Part shown: positions 28,117-36,142 of the stretch, piece by piece
Position numbering within the stretch: position 1 is the first letter of the stretch
Layout: every line of letters starts with the position of its first letter
DNA from: Flavobacterium flevense
GTDB taxonomy: Bacteria; Bacteroidota; Bacteroidia; Flavobacteriales; Flavobacteriaceae
Length of the DNA stretch: 64,000 bases
Assembly (NCBI RefSeq): GCF_900142775.1
Contig: NZ_FRCC01000002.1
Location: 558,001-622,000, forward strand
Direction of reading: 5' to 3'
The notes under the pieces: model-generated
The model's database searches: none
What the model saw: only the letters and a program-made list of their open reading frames with translations
What the model was told of the DNA's origin: nothing
Position numbers and translations under genes: made by a program

Positions 28117-28518
28117 ATGAAAACTACCCGAAATACCACCGCTAAATCGGCTATTCTGGAATTGATAAAAAATTCAGAAGTAGCGTTGTCGCATGCTGAA
28201 ATTCAAAAAATGAATCAGGAATTGTGTGACAGAGTAACCATTTACAGGATTTTAGATCGTTTGGTCAATGAAGATGTCATTCATAAAATCGCTACTCCTG
28301 ACGGAACCATTAAATATGCTGCCTGTAATCATAATCCTCATGAGCATCATCAGCATATTCATAATCATGTACATTTTAGTTGTGAAAAATGCCATTCGGT
28401 TACTTGTTTAGATGCTGTGAAACCATCTTATACCATTCCTGAAAATTATTTGGTTAAGGAAGTAAATTTTACGCTATCCGGTTTGTGTCCGGCGTGTGTT
28501 GAAAGCATCAGTAAATAA
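28117..28518 (+). CDS. Fur family metal-responsive repressor (Zur-like)
   Basis: A 133-residue Fur family protein. The start at 28117 is chosen over 28084 because the latter ATG is inside an operator-like palindrome and would add 11 residues not typical of the family. The winged helix is VALSHAEIQKMNQELCDRVTIYRILDRLVNEDVIHKI; the metal region has HNPHEHHQHIHNHVHFSCEKCHSVTCLD, with CEKC plus a second CPAC near the C-terminus as structural zinc ligands. The gene is divergent from the His-rich protein/receptor cluster and convergent with the flavoprotein gene, all with TGCAA-N5-TTGCA palindromes. Zinc is the likely signal; iron cannot be excluded. Confidence 0.87.
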   Translation: MKTTRNTTAKSAILELIKNSEVALSHAEIQKMNQELCDRVTIYRILDRLVNEDVIHKIATPDGTIKYAACNHNPHEHHQHIHNHVHFSCEKCHSVTCLDAVKPSYTIPENYLVKEVNFTLSGLCPACVESISK

Positions 28519-29422
28519 AATTATCGTCAATAAGTTCTTTATTAAGTGCAGCGCCAGCAAAAGAACCTGTTGCGACAGCCATTGCCACAGATCTGGCAGG
28601 TGTGTGATTATCACCGCTTGCATAAACTCCGGGCACGGTTGTTTTTTGCATAAAATCTACTTTTAACAAACCTTGTTCGTTGAGTTCACAACCCAGGATT
28701 TCAGGCAAAGGACAATGTTGTTCAAAAGCCGGTCGATGGTAAATGGCTTTTACAGCTGTTTTTTCGGAATTTTTAAAAACAATATTTTTGACATTGCCAT
28801 TTTCATGTTCGAAAGATGCAATTTCGTTTTCAATTATTTCTATGTTGTTTTTTTTCAGTGTTTGCTTTTGTTCCGGTGTTAAAGTCGATTTTCCATTGGT
28901 ACAAATTTTTAAATCTTTTGTCCAGTTGTAAATTAATTTTGCGTACTCAAAAGCGATTTCTCCATTAGCAATAATAACTGTTCTTTCATTTTTTACTTCA
29001 TAACCATGACAATAAGGACAATGTAGTATTGAAATTCCCCAGCAATCAGTAAATCCATCTGTTTCCGGAAGTAAATCCTTAACTCCAGTGGCAAACAGGA
29101 TTTTTTCAGAACTAAAAATTTTTCCTGATTTTGTGGTAATTTTAAATCCCGCATTGCTTTTTTGGGCGGCTGTTGCTAAATCATTATAAAGCTGAACGGT
29201 TTTATAAATAGCTAACTGTTTTTTGGCTTTCGCCAAAATTACAGCTGGTTTTTCGCCATCCTGAGTGATAAAATTATGGGAGTGTGGAGTTTGACTGTTG
29301 CATGGATAACCACTGTCAATAACTAAAACCTGTCGTAAAGAACGGCCTAAACTCATAGCTGCCGAAAGTCCGCTAAAACTGCCGCCAACAATAATTACTT
29401 CAAAATGGGTTTGTTCTGTCAT
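28508..29422 (-). CDS. NAD(P)/FAD-dependent oxidoreductase, thioredoxin reductase-like
   Basis: A 304-residue flavoprotein. The FAD motif is VIIVGGSFSGLSAAMSL; the CPYC pair lies in ISILHCPYCHGYE at the position of the thioredoxin reductase redox centre; the NAD-binding part is poor in the usual glycines (TVIIANGEIAFEYAKL); the C-terminal FAD motif is GVYASGDNHTP. The start at 29422 is favoured because the upstream in-frame Met at 29473 lies in the 25-bp palindrome centred on 29473. The 3' end overlaps the convergent Fur-family gene by 11 nt. The palindrome suggests control by that repressor. The substrate is unknown; proteins of this type are often annotated as thioredoxin reductase-like. 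Confidence 0.84.
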   Translation of the reverse strand: MTEQTHFEVIIVGGSFSGLSAAMSLGRSLRQVLVIDSGYPCNSQTPHSHNFITQDGEKPAVILAKAKKQLAIYKTVQLYNDLATAAQKSNAGFKITTKSGKIFSSEKILFATGVKDLLPETDGFTDCWGISILHCPYCHGYEVKNERTVIIANGEIAFEYAKLIYNWTKDLKICTNGKSTLTPEQKQTLKKNNIEIIENEIASFEHENGNVKNIVFKNSEKTAVKAIYHRPAFEQHCPLPEILGCELNEQGLLKVDFMQKTTVPGVYASGDNHTPARSVAMAVATGSFAGAALNKELIDDNFIY

Positions 29423-29460
29423 ACAATTTTTTTTAGGCTGTAAATATAAACATTTTTTTC

Positions 29461-29485
29461 TTAAATGCAACATTGTTGCATTTAA
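29461..29485. promoter_or_regulatory. Perfect 25-bp palindrome, candidate Zur/Fur operator
   Basis: Bases 29461-29485 read the same on both strands apart from the central base; the core is TGCAACATTGTTGCA. It lies 38 nt before the flavoprotein start and matches the two sites around the Fur-family gene start. This is the best copy of the motif in the window. Confidence 0.65.
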
Positions 29486-29536
29486 GAAAAATTAAAATGT
29501 CGTTTGTGTTCCGAAACGATTTGATTTAATTCGAAA

Positions 29537-29552
29537 TTTAGACTTGGCTAAA
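29537..29552. promoter_or_regulatory. Candidate MntR operator upstream of mntH
   Basis: TTTAGACTTGGCTAAA is a 16-nt palindrome with one mismatch in seven-base half-sites. It ends 7 nt before the TTTG element of the mntH promoter. MntR itself is encoded directly downstream of mntH, and the same motif type precedes the TonB receptor gene at 22697. Confidence 0.55.
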
Positions 29553-29559
29553 AAAAAGA

Positions 29560-29589
29560 TTTGATTAATGCGATTTTTCTATATATTTG
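29560..29589 (+). promoter_or_regulatory. Bacteroidetes-type promoter of mntH
   Basis: TTTG (29560-29563), 18 nt spacer, TATATTTG (29582-29589), which matches the TTTG/TAnnTTTG consensus. It leaves a leader of about 15-18 nt before the ATG at 29610. Confidence 0.7.
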
Positions 29590-29609
29590 CGTAATTAGTT
29601 TATAATACG

Positions 29610-31478
29610 ATGGGAAAATCACTTGAAGAAGTACATCAGTCCGTTTCGACACAGAATAAAAAATCCGTTTTTAGAAAGATACTTGCCTTTTTTGGCCCTG
29701 CCTATCTGGTAAGTGTAGGTTATATGGATCCGGGCAACTGGGCAACGGATATTGCCGGAGGAAGCCAGTTTGGTTATTCCTTGCTTTGGGTTTTATTGAT
29801 GAGTAATTTAATGGCGCTGCTTTTGCAAAGTTTAAGTGCCCGACTCGGAATTGTTACTCAACGTGATTTGGCACAGGCTTCAAGGGAAACTTATTCTAAA
29901 CCGGTTAATTATATCCTTTATTTTTTAGCCGAAATTGCCATCGCAGCCTGTGATCTTGCAGAAGTATTAGGAATGGCAATCGGAATTAATTTATTGTTTG
30001 ATATTCCGTTAATCGAAGGGGTTTTAATCACCGTTTTAGATACTTTTTTATTACTCTTTTTAATCAATAAAGGTATCCGAAAAATGGAAGCTTTTATTAT
30101 TGTATTGGTGGCTATTATTGGTTTTTCTTTTGTTTTCGAAATGATTTTTGCCCAGCCGGAGCTTGACAAAGTGGTTTATGGATTGATTCCTTCGTTACCC
30201 ACTGAGGCAGCGTTGTACATTGCTATCGGAATCATTGGAGCTACGGTTATGCCGCACAATTTGTATTTGCATTCCTCATTAGTACAAACCAGAAATTTTG
30301 ACAGAAGCCCTGCCGGAATCAAGCAGGCATTGAAATACAATTTTATCGATTCTACTATTGCCTTGAATTTGGCTTTTCTGGTAAATGCGGCCATTTTAAT
30401 TTTGGCAGCAGCCACATTTTACAGGAACGGAATGTTTGAAGTAGCTGAAATTCAGGATGCCCATAAATTTTTACAACCGCTTTTAGGGACTAAATGGGCA
30501 CCTATTTTATTTGCTGTAGCCTTGATTGCTGCGGGACAAAGTTCGACCATAACAGGAACTTTGGCTGGGCAAATTGTAATGGAAGGTTATTTGAATTTAA
30601 GAATCCAACCATGGGTACGAAGAATCATTACCCGATTAATTGCCATTGTTCCCGCCGTAATTGTGATTTTGATTTATGGCGAAAGCGTCACCGGAAAATT
30701 ACTGATTTTAAGTCAGGTGATTTTGAGTTTACAGCTTGGTTTTGCTATTATTCCGTTGATTCATTTTGTGAGTGATAAAACAAAAATGAAAGGATTTCAG
30801 GTTTCCAGAATCACTCAAATTGCTGCCTGGATTATCGCTACGATTATTGTTTCGTTGAATGCTAAATTAGTTTACAACGAAATTACCGGATGGCTTGAAA
30901 TTTCAGAAAACCCAATTGTACTTTGGCTTACTGTTGTTCCATTGGCTTTTTTCTTTTTAGGATTGTTACTCTATATTGTCTTTAAACCTTTTATTACCAA
31001 AGCAAAAACCGATATTCAAAATCACTCGCCACACCATTTGAAACTGCATTTTTCAAAATCAGAAAGTTACTCTAAAAAGAATATTGCGGTTTCAGTTGAT
31101 TTTTCTTCTGCTGATGAAATTGCATTGAGCAGTGCTTTTGAATTGGGAGGAATGGATGCCAAATATACTTTGATTCACGTGGTGGAAACTGTAGGAGCCA
31201 TGGTTTATGGTGAAAATATTGATGATCATGAAACTTTAATCGACGAGAAATTGTTGCTGCAATACAAAGAAATGCTTTCGAAAAAAGGATTTAATGTAAT
31301 GACCGAACTGGGATTTGGTAAGCCTAATAAAGTAATCCCGGAAATTGTAAATAAGGGAGCATTTGATGTTTTAGTAATGGGAACCCATGGTCATACAGGA
31401 CTCAAAGATTTGATTTTTGGTACAACCGTAGATAAACTCCGTCATAAAATTTCGATACCTTTGTTGATTGTTAAATAA
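29610..31478 (+). CDS. mntH: Nramp divalent metal transporter with C-terminal UspA domain
   Basis: A 622-residue proton-coupled importer of Mn(II)/Fe(II). The Nramp signature DPGNWATDIAGG (about residues 41-52) in TM1 and MPHNLYLHSS (about 214) in TM6 carry the metal ligands D, N and M. About 11 membrane helices extend to residue 460. Residues about 484-622 form a universal stress protein domain (NIAVSVDFSSADEIALSSAF, VLVMGTHGHTGLKDLIFG with the G-x2-G-x9-G(S/T)-like nucleotide loop, ending SIPLLIVK), an addition absent from standard MntH of about 410-450 residues. It is followed by mntR and preceded by a promoter and MntR-like palindrome. Confidence 0.93.
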   Translation: MGKSLEEVHQSVSTQNKKSVFRKILAFFGPAYLVSVGYMDPGNWATDIAGGSQFGYSLLWVLLMSNLMALLLQSLSARLGIVTQRDLAQASRETYSKPVNYILYFLAEIAIAACDLAEVLGMAIGINLLFDIPLIEGVLITVLDTFLLLFLINKGIRKMEAFIIVLVAIIGFSFVFEMIFAQPELDKVVYGLIPSLPTEAALYIAIGIIGATVMPHNLYLHSSLVQTRNFDRSPAGIKQALKYNFIDSTIALNLAFLVNAAILILAAATFYRNGMFEVAEIQDAHKFLQPLLGTKWAPILFAVALIAAGQSSTITGTLAGQIVMEGYLNLRIQPWVRRIITRLIAIVPAVIVILIYGESVTGKLLILSQVILSLQLGFAIIPLIHFVSDKTKMKGFQVSRITQIAAWIIATIIVSLNAKLVYNEITGWLEISENPIVLWLTVVPLAFFFLGLLLYIVFKPFITKAKTDIQNHSPHHLKLHFSKSESYSKKNIAVSVDFSSADEIALSSAFELGGMDAKYTLIHVVETVGAMVYGENIDDHETLIDEKLLLQYKEMLSKKGFNVMTELGFGKPNKVIPEIVNKGAFDVLVMGTHGHTGLKDLIFGTTVDKLRHKISIPLLIVK

Positions 31479-31491
31479 AGTGGCGGAGATA

Positions 31492-31541
31492 CTGAGTTGC
31501 TAAGTTTCTGAGGTTTTGTCCTTAGCTTCTTAGCAACTCAG
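31492..31541. repeat. Intergenic inverted repeat between mntH and mntR
   Basis: Perfect 13-bp arms CTGAGTTGCTAAG (31492-31504) and CTTAGCAACTCAG (31529-31541). Further CTTAG / CTAAG text extends to 31565. It could attenuate read-through from mntH into mntR. Confidence 0.85.
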
Positions 31542-31570
31542 AACCTTAGTAACTTAGAACCTCAAAAAAA

Positions 31571-32224
31571 ATGACTTTTTCAGAAGAAAATTATCTTAAA
31601 TCCATCTACCATCTTACTGTAGTTTCCAGTTCGGGAGTAAGTACGAATGCTATTGCCGAAGTAATGGAAACCAAAGCTTCGTCAGTTACTGATATGCTTA
31701 AAAAGCTGGCCGAGAAAGATCTGGTTCATTATAAAAAATACCAAGGTGTAAGTCTTACCGAAAAAGGAAAACTGGAAGCTAAAATGATTGTTAGAAAACA
31801 TCGTTTATGGGAAGTTTTTTTAGTAGAGAAGCTTGATTTTTCCTGGGATGAGGTTCATGATATTGCAGAGCAGTTAGAGCATATAAAATCAGAGAAACTG
31901 ATTAATAAACTGGATGATTTTCTGGGAAATCCTACCGAAGATCCGCATGGTGATCCTATTCCTAATGCACAGGGACTGCTGCCTAAAATAGAAAAACAAT
32001 TACTTTCAGATTTGGTCGAAAGCCAAAAAGGAATTTGTGTTGGTGTAAAAGATACTTCTTCGGAGTTTTTAAAATATCTGGACAAACAACAAATTGCTCT
32101 GGGTTCTACAATCGAAATTATTTCCAAAGAAACTTTCGATCTTTCCCTTCGCATAAAAGTGGATGACAAGCCATTGAATATTTCGAATAAAATAGCCAGT
32201 AATCTTTATGTGAAGTTGTTTTAA
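31571..32224 (+). CDS. mntR: DtxR/MntR family metal-dependent repressor
   Basis: A 217-residue regulator. N-terminal winged helix MTFSEENYLKSIYHLTVVS and SSVTDMLKKLAEKDLVHYKKY; a dimerisation/metal region with HRLWEVFLVEKLDFSWDEVHDIAEQLEH and DPHGDPIP, whose His and Glu residues are the usual metal ligands; and a C-terminal FeoA/SH3-like domain (ALGSTIEIISKE... through LYVKLF) as in long DtxR and Bacteroidetes MntR proteins. It lies 92 nt after mntH and probably represses it through the palindrome at 29537. Mn(II) versus Fe(II) specificity cannot be settled from the sequence. Confidence 0.88.
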   Translation: MTFSEENYLKSIYHLTVVSSSGVSTNAIAEVMETKASSVTDMLKKLAEKDLVHYKKYQGVSLTEKGKLEAKMIVRKHRLWEVFLVEKLDFSWDEVHDIAEQLEHIKSEKLINKLDDFLGNPTEDPHGDPIPNAQGLLPKIEKQLLSDLVESQKGICVGVKDTSSEFLKYLDKQQIALGSTIEIISKETFDLSLRIKVDDKPLNISNKIASNLYVKLF

Positions 32225-32237
32225 CTAATAATTTTTT

Positions 32238-32255
32238 AATTTGCGAATTTGCGGT
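32238..32255. repeat. Solo copy of the 18-bp AATTTGCGAATTTGCGGT module
   Basis: Identical to arms of the inverted repeats at 17638-17705 and 59484-59544, here without a partner arm. It lies between the convergent mntR and feo cluster genes. Confidence 0.85.
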
Positions 32256-32264
32256 AAAATAATT

Positions 32265-32393
32265 TTAATGGCAGCCACAGTCATCACCACCGCAGTTTTT
32301 ATCCTTTTTTTTCTTCTTTAAAAAGAATTTTTTAATGAGGTACATAACGGCTATGCCAAGTGTTATAAAAGCTATAATTTCTTGAAAATCCAT
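32265..32393 (-). CDS. FeoB-associated Cys-rich membrane protein
   Basis: A 42-residue protein too short for routine gene calls. It reads MDFQEIIAFITLGIAVMYLI, one membrane helix, then a Lys-rich stretch and the tail KDKNCGGDDCGCH with three Cys. This matches the FeoB-associated Cys-rich membrane protein family, thought to assist ferrous iron uptake by FeoB, perhaps as the FeoC-like component. The gene begins 12 nt after the stop of the PAS gene, itself next to feoB, so it is the last gene of the feo cluster. Confidence 0.85.
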   Translation of the reverse strand: MDFQEIIAFITLGIAVMYLIKKFFLKKKKKDKNCGGDDCGCH

Positions 32394-32405
32394 ATTTTAG
32401 ATGTT

Positions 32406-32891
32406 TTAAGATGCTATTTTTTCTAAGGCAATGTAGTTTTGAAAATCTCCATTTTTATCAAACATTGGATAGGCCTCAATTTCACACCAATAGGTTTCGC
32501 CATTTTTTTTGTAATTTAAAATCACTTCTTTGAAAGGTTTTAAGTCGTTTATGGCTGCTTTTATTTTTTGTTTCGTTGCATCTGAAGTGGCTTTACCTTG
32601 AAATACTACAGGTGATTTTCCAACTATTTCCTGAGGTTGATAACCATTTATTCGTGAAATGTTTTTTGATGCAAATACAATTTTAAAATTGATATCGGTA
32701 ATTATGAGTTCTCGATTTTCTTTTTGAGATTGTTTGAGGTAGTCTTTTTTAATGTTCCAATTGGATTGAATTTTTTTAAATAGCAAAGCATCAGAAAAAT
32801 AATCTTTCCTAAATTCAAAAGAATTCATTTGGAATGGTTGTAATTTTAGATTACTGTAAAATTTGGCACAAGCATTTTCGTAATTTCTCAT
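32406..32891 (-). CDS. PAS domain protein in the feo cluster
   Basis: A 161-residue soluble protein. The C-terminal ~105 residues form a single PAS domain: RELIITDINFKIVFASKNIS, INGYQPQEIVGKSPVVFQG, FKEVILNYKKNGETYWCEIEAYP, and DFQNYIALEKIAS. The layout is close to LOV-type PAS domains (GKSPVVFQG at the place of GRNCRFLQG), but the flavin-binding Cys is not there. No output domain is present. It lies 57 nt after feoB and 12 nt before the FeoB-associated gene, so it is likely an accessory of iron uptake, possibly a redox or haem/flavin sensor; that part is inference. Confidence 0.82.
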   Translation of the reverse strand: MRNYENACAKFYSNLKLQPFQMNSFEFRKDYFSDALLFKKIQSNWNIKKDYLKQSQKENRELIITDINFKIVFASKNISRINGYQPQEIVGKSPVVFQGKATSDATKQKIKAAINDLKPFKEVILNYKKNGETYWCEIEAYPMFDKNGDFQNYIALEKIAS

Positions 32892-32948
32892 AATACTGTT
32901 GTTTTTTGAAAATTCTTTTGAAAGAGAAACTTAGAATAAAGGTACTTT

Positions 32949-35048
32949 TTATTTTAAGATCTGAAAAGCAATCAAAGCAACTAAATAAGCAAAGGTACTC
33001 ATGAATATTAATTGTCCTAAAGGCCATTTCCAGCTATTAGTTTCTTTTTTAGTAATGGCAATGGTACTGGCACATTGCATTGCAAAAGCATAAAAGAGCA
33101 ACAACGAAATTCCGGTAGCAAAGTTAAATACTTTTAAACCTGTCTCGGGATGAATTTCGGCTTGCATTTTGTTTTTAATAGTAGTTTCATTGTCTGATCC
33201 TCCTACGCTGTAAATGGTGGCTAATGTACCCACAAATACTTCTCTTGCTGCAAATGAACTAATGATGGCAATCCCTATTTTCCAATCGTATCCTAAAGGG
33301 GCAATGACCGGTTCGATACTTTTACCCATGATTCCAATATACGAATTCTCCAGTTTAAAAGAGGCGATTTTGTTTTCAAGTTCTGTGTTTGAAACAGTGT
33401 TGTTTTTTTCCTGAGCCGTAATAATACTTTCGGCATTTTGGAACTTTTCTCCCGGACCATAAGAGGCTAAAAACCATAATACAATGGAAATTGCCAAAAT
33501 AATCTTTCCTGCACCTAGAATAAATGCTTTCGTTTTTTCGATTACATTGATAGCTACATTTTTAAATAATGGCAATTTATAGTTGGGCATTTCGACTACA
33601 AAAAACGTTTTACCGCTTATTTTCATCACTTTGTTTAAAACATAGGCCGAAAATATTGCCATCCCAAAACCTAGTAAATACAATAGCATTAAGGTCAAAC
33701 CCTGAAGGTTCAGGAATCCTAACACACGGTGATTAGGGATTACTAATGCAATAATTATGGCATAAACAGGCAATCGGGCAGAACAGGTTGTGAACGGTGT
33801 TACCAGAATGGTTATTAAGCGTTCTTTCCAGTTTTCGATATTTCGGGTGGCCATGATAGCAGGGATTGCACATGCTGTTCCTGAAATTAGTGGCACCACA
33901 CTTTTTCCTGATAAGCCAAAACGACGCATGATTTTGTCCATAATAAAGACCACACGACTCATATAACCACTTTCTTCCAGTATAGAAATAAAGAGGAATA
34001 AGAAAGCAATTTGAGGGATAAAAATCAGAATTCCTCCAATTCCGGGAATAATTCCCTGCGAAATTAAATCGGTTAAAATACCTGCAGGTAAATGCTCCGC
34101 TGCCATGGCGCTTAAGGTAGCAAAGCTGCTGTCAATAAAATCCATTGGAATGGAAGACCAGTCAAATATGGATTGGAAAATAACAAAAAGGATCACAAAG
34201 AAAATAATGTATCCCCAGAATTTGTGTGTTAAAACACGATCCAGTTTAGAGCGAAAATCTCTGGCTACGCTACTGTCAATACTCAGCCCTTCTTTTAAAA
34301 CATCATTAATAAACTGATAGCGTTTAATAGTTTCTTTTTGTTGTAAGCGCTTTAATTCAGTATGTGATTTAGTAAACGAACTCTGTATTTCTTTTCGTTC
34401 TAAATTTAAAAAGTTCACATCCTGAGTGATGACCAGCCAAAGTTTGTATAATAATTGATCCGGAAACGCATTTTGTAAATTGTTGAAATACTCTTTGTCA
34501 ATCACTGATGCGTTTAAGCAAGGCTCTGCCGATATGGATTTATAGGTAACAATGAGTTCTTTTAATTCCTCAATTCCTAATGATTTTCTGGAACTTACTA
34601 AGGCAATTTTTGTTTTTAATTGTTCTTCAAGAAAAGGGATGTCAAGCGAAATTCCTTTGGATTCCATTCGATCAGCCATATTAATGACTAAAATAGTCGG
34701 GATTTCAAGATCTTTAATCTGGGTAAAAAGCAATAAATTTCTCTTTAGATTTTCAACATCAGTAACCACTAATGCAACATCAGGATATAATTTATCGTTT
34801 TTATTTAATAATAATTCTATAACTACATTTTCATCAATAGAGCTGGCATTGAGGCTGTAAGTTCCTGGTAAATCCAGAATGTTAGCCTTGATATTATGGG
34901 GTAATTTGCAAAAACCAATCTTCTTTTCCACTGTAATTCCAGGGTAGTTTCCTACTTGCTGGTTCAGCCCGGTAAGCTGATTAAAGACAGAAGTTTTACC
35001 TACATTAGGATTTCCAATTAATGCTACGTTAATATTTTGAGGAACCAT
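32949..35048 (-). CDS. feoB: Ferrous iron transporter B
   Basis: A 699-residue GTP-driven Fe(II) importer. The N-terminal G domain shows G1 GNPNVGKTSVFNQLTG, G2 near NYPGITVEKK, G3 DLPGTYSL and G4 INMADRME. A guanine-dissociation-inhibitor-like helical linker follows, then two Gate motifs in the membrane core: SGTACAIPAIMATRNI with the conserved Cys, and FAAREVFVGTLATIY. The length is normal for Bacteroidetes FeoB. Its start and the feoA stop share base 35048, so they are translationally coupled. Downstream are a PAS gene and the small FeoB-associated gene. Confidence 0.95.
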   Translation of the reverse strand: MVPQNINVALIGNPNVGKTSVFNQLTGLNQQVGNYPGITVEKKIGFCKLPHNIKANILDLPGTYSLNASSIDENVVIELLLNKNDKLYPDVALVVTDVENLKRNLLLFTQIKDLEIPTILVINMADRMESKGISLDIPFLEEQLKTKIALVSSRKSLGIEELKELIVTYKSISAEPCLNASVIDKEYFNNLQNAFPDQLLYKLWLVITQDVNFLNLERKEIQSSFTKSHTELKRLQQKETIKRYQFINDVLKEGLSIDSSVARDFRSKLDRVLTHKFWGYIIFFVILFVIFQSIFDWSSIPMDFIDSSFATLSAMAAEHLPAGILTDLISQGIIPGIGGILIFIPQIAFLFLFISILEESGYMSRVVFIMDKIMRRFGLSGKSVVPLISGTACAIPAIMATRNIENWKERLITILVTPFTTCSARLPVYAIIIALVIPNHRVLGFLNLQGLTLMLLYLLGFGMAIFSAYVLNKVMKISGKTFFVVEMPNYKLPLFKNVAINVIEKTKAFILGAGKIILAISIVLWFLASYGPGEKFQNAESIITAQEKNNTVSNTELENKIASFKLENSYIGIMGKSIEPVIAPLGYDWKIGIAIISSFAAREVFVGTLATIYSVGGSDNETTIKNKMQAEIHPETGLKVFNFATGISLLLFYAFAMQCASTIAITKKETNSWKWPLGQLIFMSTFAYLVALIAFQILK

Positions 35049-35287
35049 TAAAGTACGATTTTAATAAGTTCTACTTCAATTTCTTTAGCAGTTTCTACTC
35101 GAATAGCTACATGAGAACCATTTACATCTAAATATAACGGATCTCCAAAAGGAGCAATTTGAAGTAATTGTACGGTATTGCCCGGCAAGCACCCCATTTC
35201 AAGTAACTTTAAAGGAATAATGTCAATATCAAAATCTTTGATAATTGCTTTTTCGTTTTTTCGTAATGAACTTATTGTGGTACGCAA
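35048..35287 (-). CDS. feoA: Ferrous iron transport protein A
   Basis: A 79-residue SH3-like domain protein: KDFDIDIIPLKLLEMGCLPG, then VQLLQIAPFGDPLYLDVNG and HVAIRVETAKEIEVEL, the complete FeoA fold. It supports FeoB function, probably by contact with its G domain. The stop overlaps the feoB start. A TATTTTTG box (complement of 35314-35321) lies 26 nt before the start. A weak TTTAG-like element (35294-35309) sits between the box and the start but lacks a good second half-site. Confidence 0.92.
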   Translation of the reverse strand: MRTTISSLRKNEKAIIKDFDIDIIPLKLLEMGCLPGNTVQLLQIAPFGDPLYLDVNGSHVAIRVETAKEIEVELIKIVL

Positions 35288-35313
35288 GGCTTATTTAGAT
35301 TGAATTAATATTG

Positions 35314-35321
35314 CAAAAATA
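35314..35321 (-). promoter_or_regulatory. Candidate -7 box of feoAB
   Basis: The minus strand reads TATTTTTG here, a match to TAnnTTTG, 26 nt before the feoA start codon. No clear -33 TTG element was found at the expected distance. Confidence 0.45.
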
Positions 35322-35428
35322 CATAATTATAATACTAAATGGACTTCTAATGATCAGTTTTATGATTTAATTAGAATTTATTTTAAGTAAAAAATATATT
35401 TCTGTGTTTTGGGTTTTTGTTATTTAAT

Positions 35429-36094
35429 TTAATTTTCACAAAGAAAGTTAATATCTTCAATTAATCGCTCCATATCTTCTTTTTTAGTGCCGTCATAAAA
35501 ACCGCGAACACGTTTTTTAGCATCTACTAAAACAAAGTTTTCGGTATGAACCATATCGTATAATTCGCTTGGTTTACCCAGTTTTACAGCTAAATATGAT
35601 TTTCTGGCCATGGTATAAATTTCTTTTTTATCTCCTGTCACCAGATTCCATTTGCTGTCAACGACACCATGTTCCAGAGCATACGCTTTTAAGGCTGCTA
35701 CCGTATCCACTTCGGGAAAAACGGTATGTGATAACAACATGACTTTTGGGTTATTGATAATGGCTTTTTGAACATCTACTAAATTGGCTGTCATTTTTGG
35801 ACAAATAGTACCGCAGGTAGTAAAGAAAAAATCGGCAACATATATTTTTCCTTCATAATCTTTTTGTGTAATGGTTTTTCCATTTTGATTGGTAAACGAA
35901 AAATCAGCAATAGTATGGTATTTGCTCACATATTGTATGGTGCTGTCAACTAATTCCGGATTTACATCGGCGGGATTATAAATAGGAAGTGTTTTTTTAG
36001 GTTTTAAAGCACCATAAAAAAGAAAAAGAGTAATTGCTGAAAAAACAATAAAGATACCAATGAATATGCGGTATTTGTATAAAACAGATTTCAT
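35429..36094 (-). CDS. SCO1/SenC family protein
   Basis: A 221-residue membrane-anchored periplasmic protein with a thioredoxin fold. The start at 36094 (MKSVLYKYRIFIGIFIVFSA) gives one N-terminal membrane anchor; the longer form from 36109 adds five residues. The copper/redox motif is FFFTTCGTICPKM, with C-x3-C as in SCO proteins; the distal His ligand is in DMVHTENFVLVD. SCO proteins deliver copper to the CuA site of cytochrome oxidase or act as thiol reductases. No oxidase genes are in the window, so it is an unlinked assembly factor near the iron cluster. Confidence 0.9.
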   Translation of the reverse strand: MKSVLYKYRIFIGIFIVFSAITLFLFYGALKPKKTLPIYNPADVNPELVDSTIQYVSKYHTIADFSFTNQNGKTITQKDYEGKIYVADFFFTTCGTICPKMTANLVDVQKAIINNPKVMLLSHTVFPEVDTVAALKAYALEHGVVDSKWNLVTGDKKEIYTMARKSYLAVKLGKPSELYDMVHTENFVLVDAKKRVRGFYDGTKKEDMERLIEDINFLCEN

Positions 36095-36142
36095 GAATTT
36101 TTTTTGCAAAAATACAAAAACTGTCTTGGAAATCAGGAAGCT

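Noticed and set aside
32406..32891. PAS protein as a true LOV photoreceptor
   Set aside because: The Cys that forms the flavin adduct is not present in the GKSPVVFQG loop.
35294..35309. TTTAGATTGAATTAAT before feoA as a third MntR/DtxR site
   Set aside because: The second half-site matches only 3 of 5 bases; too weak to call although the position is suitable.
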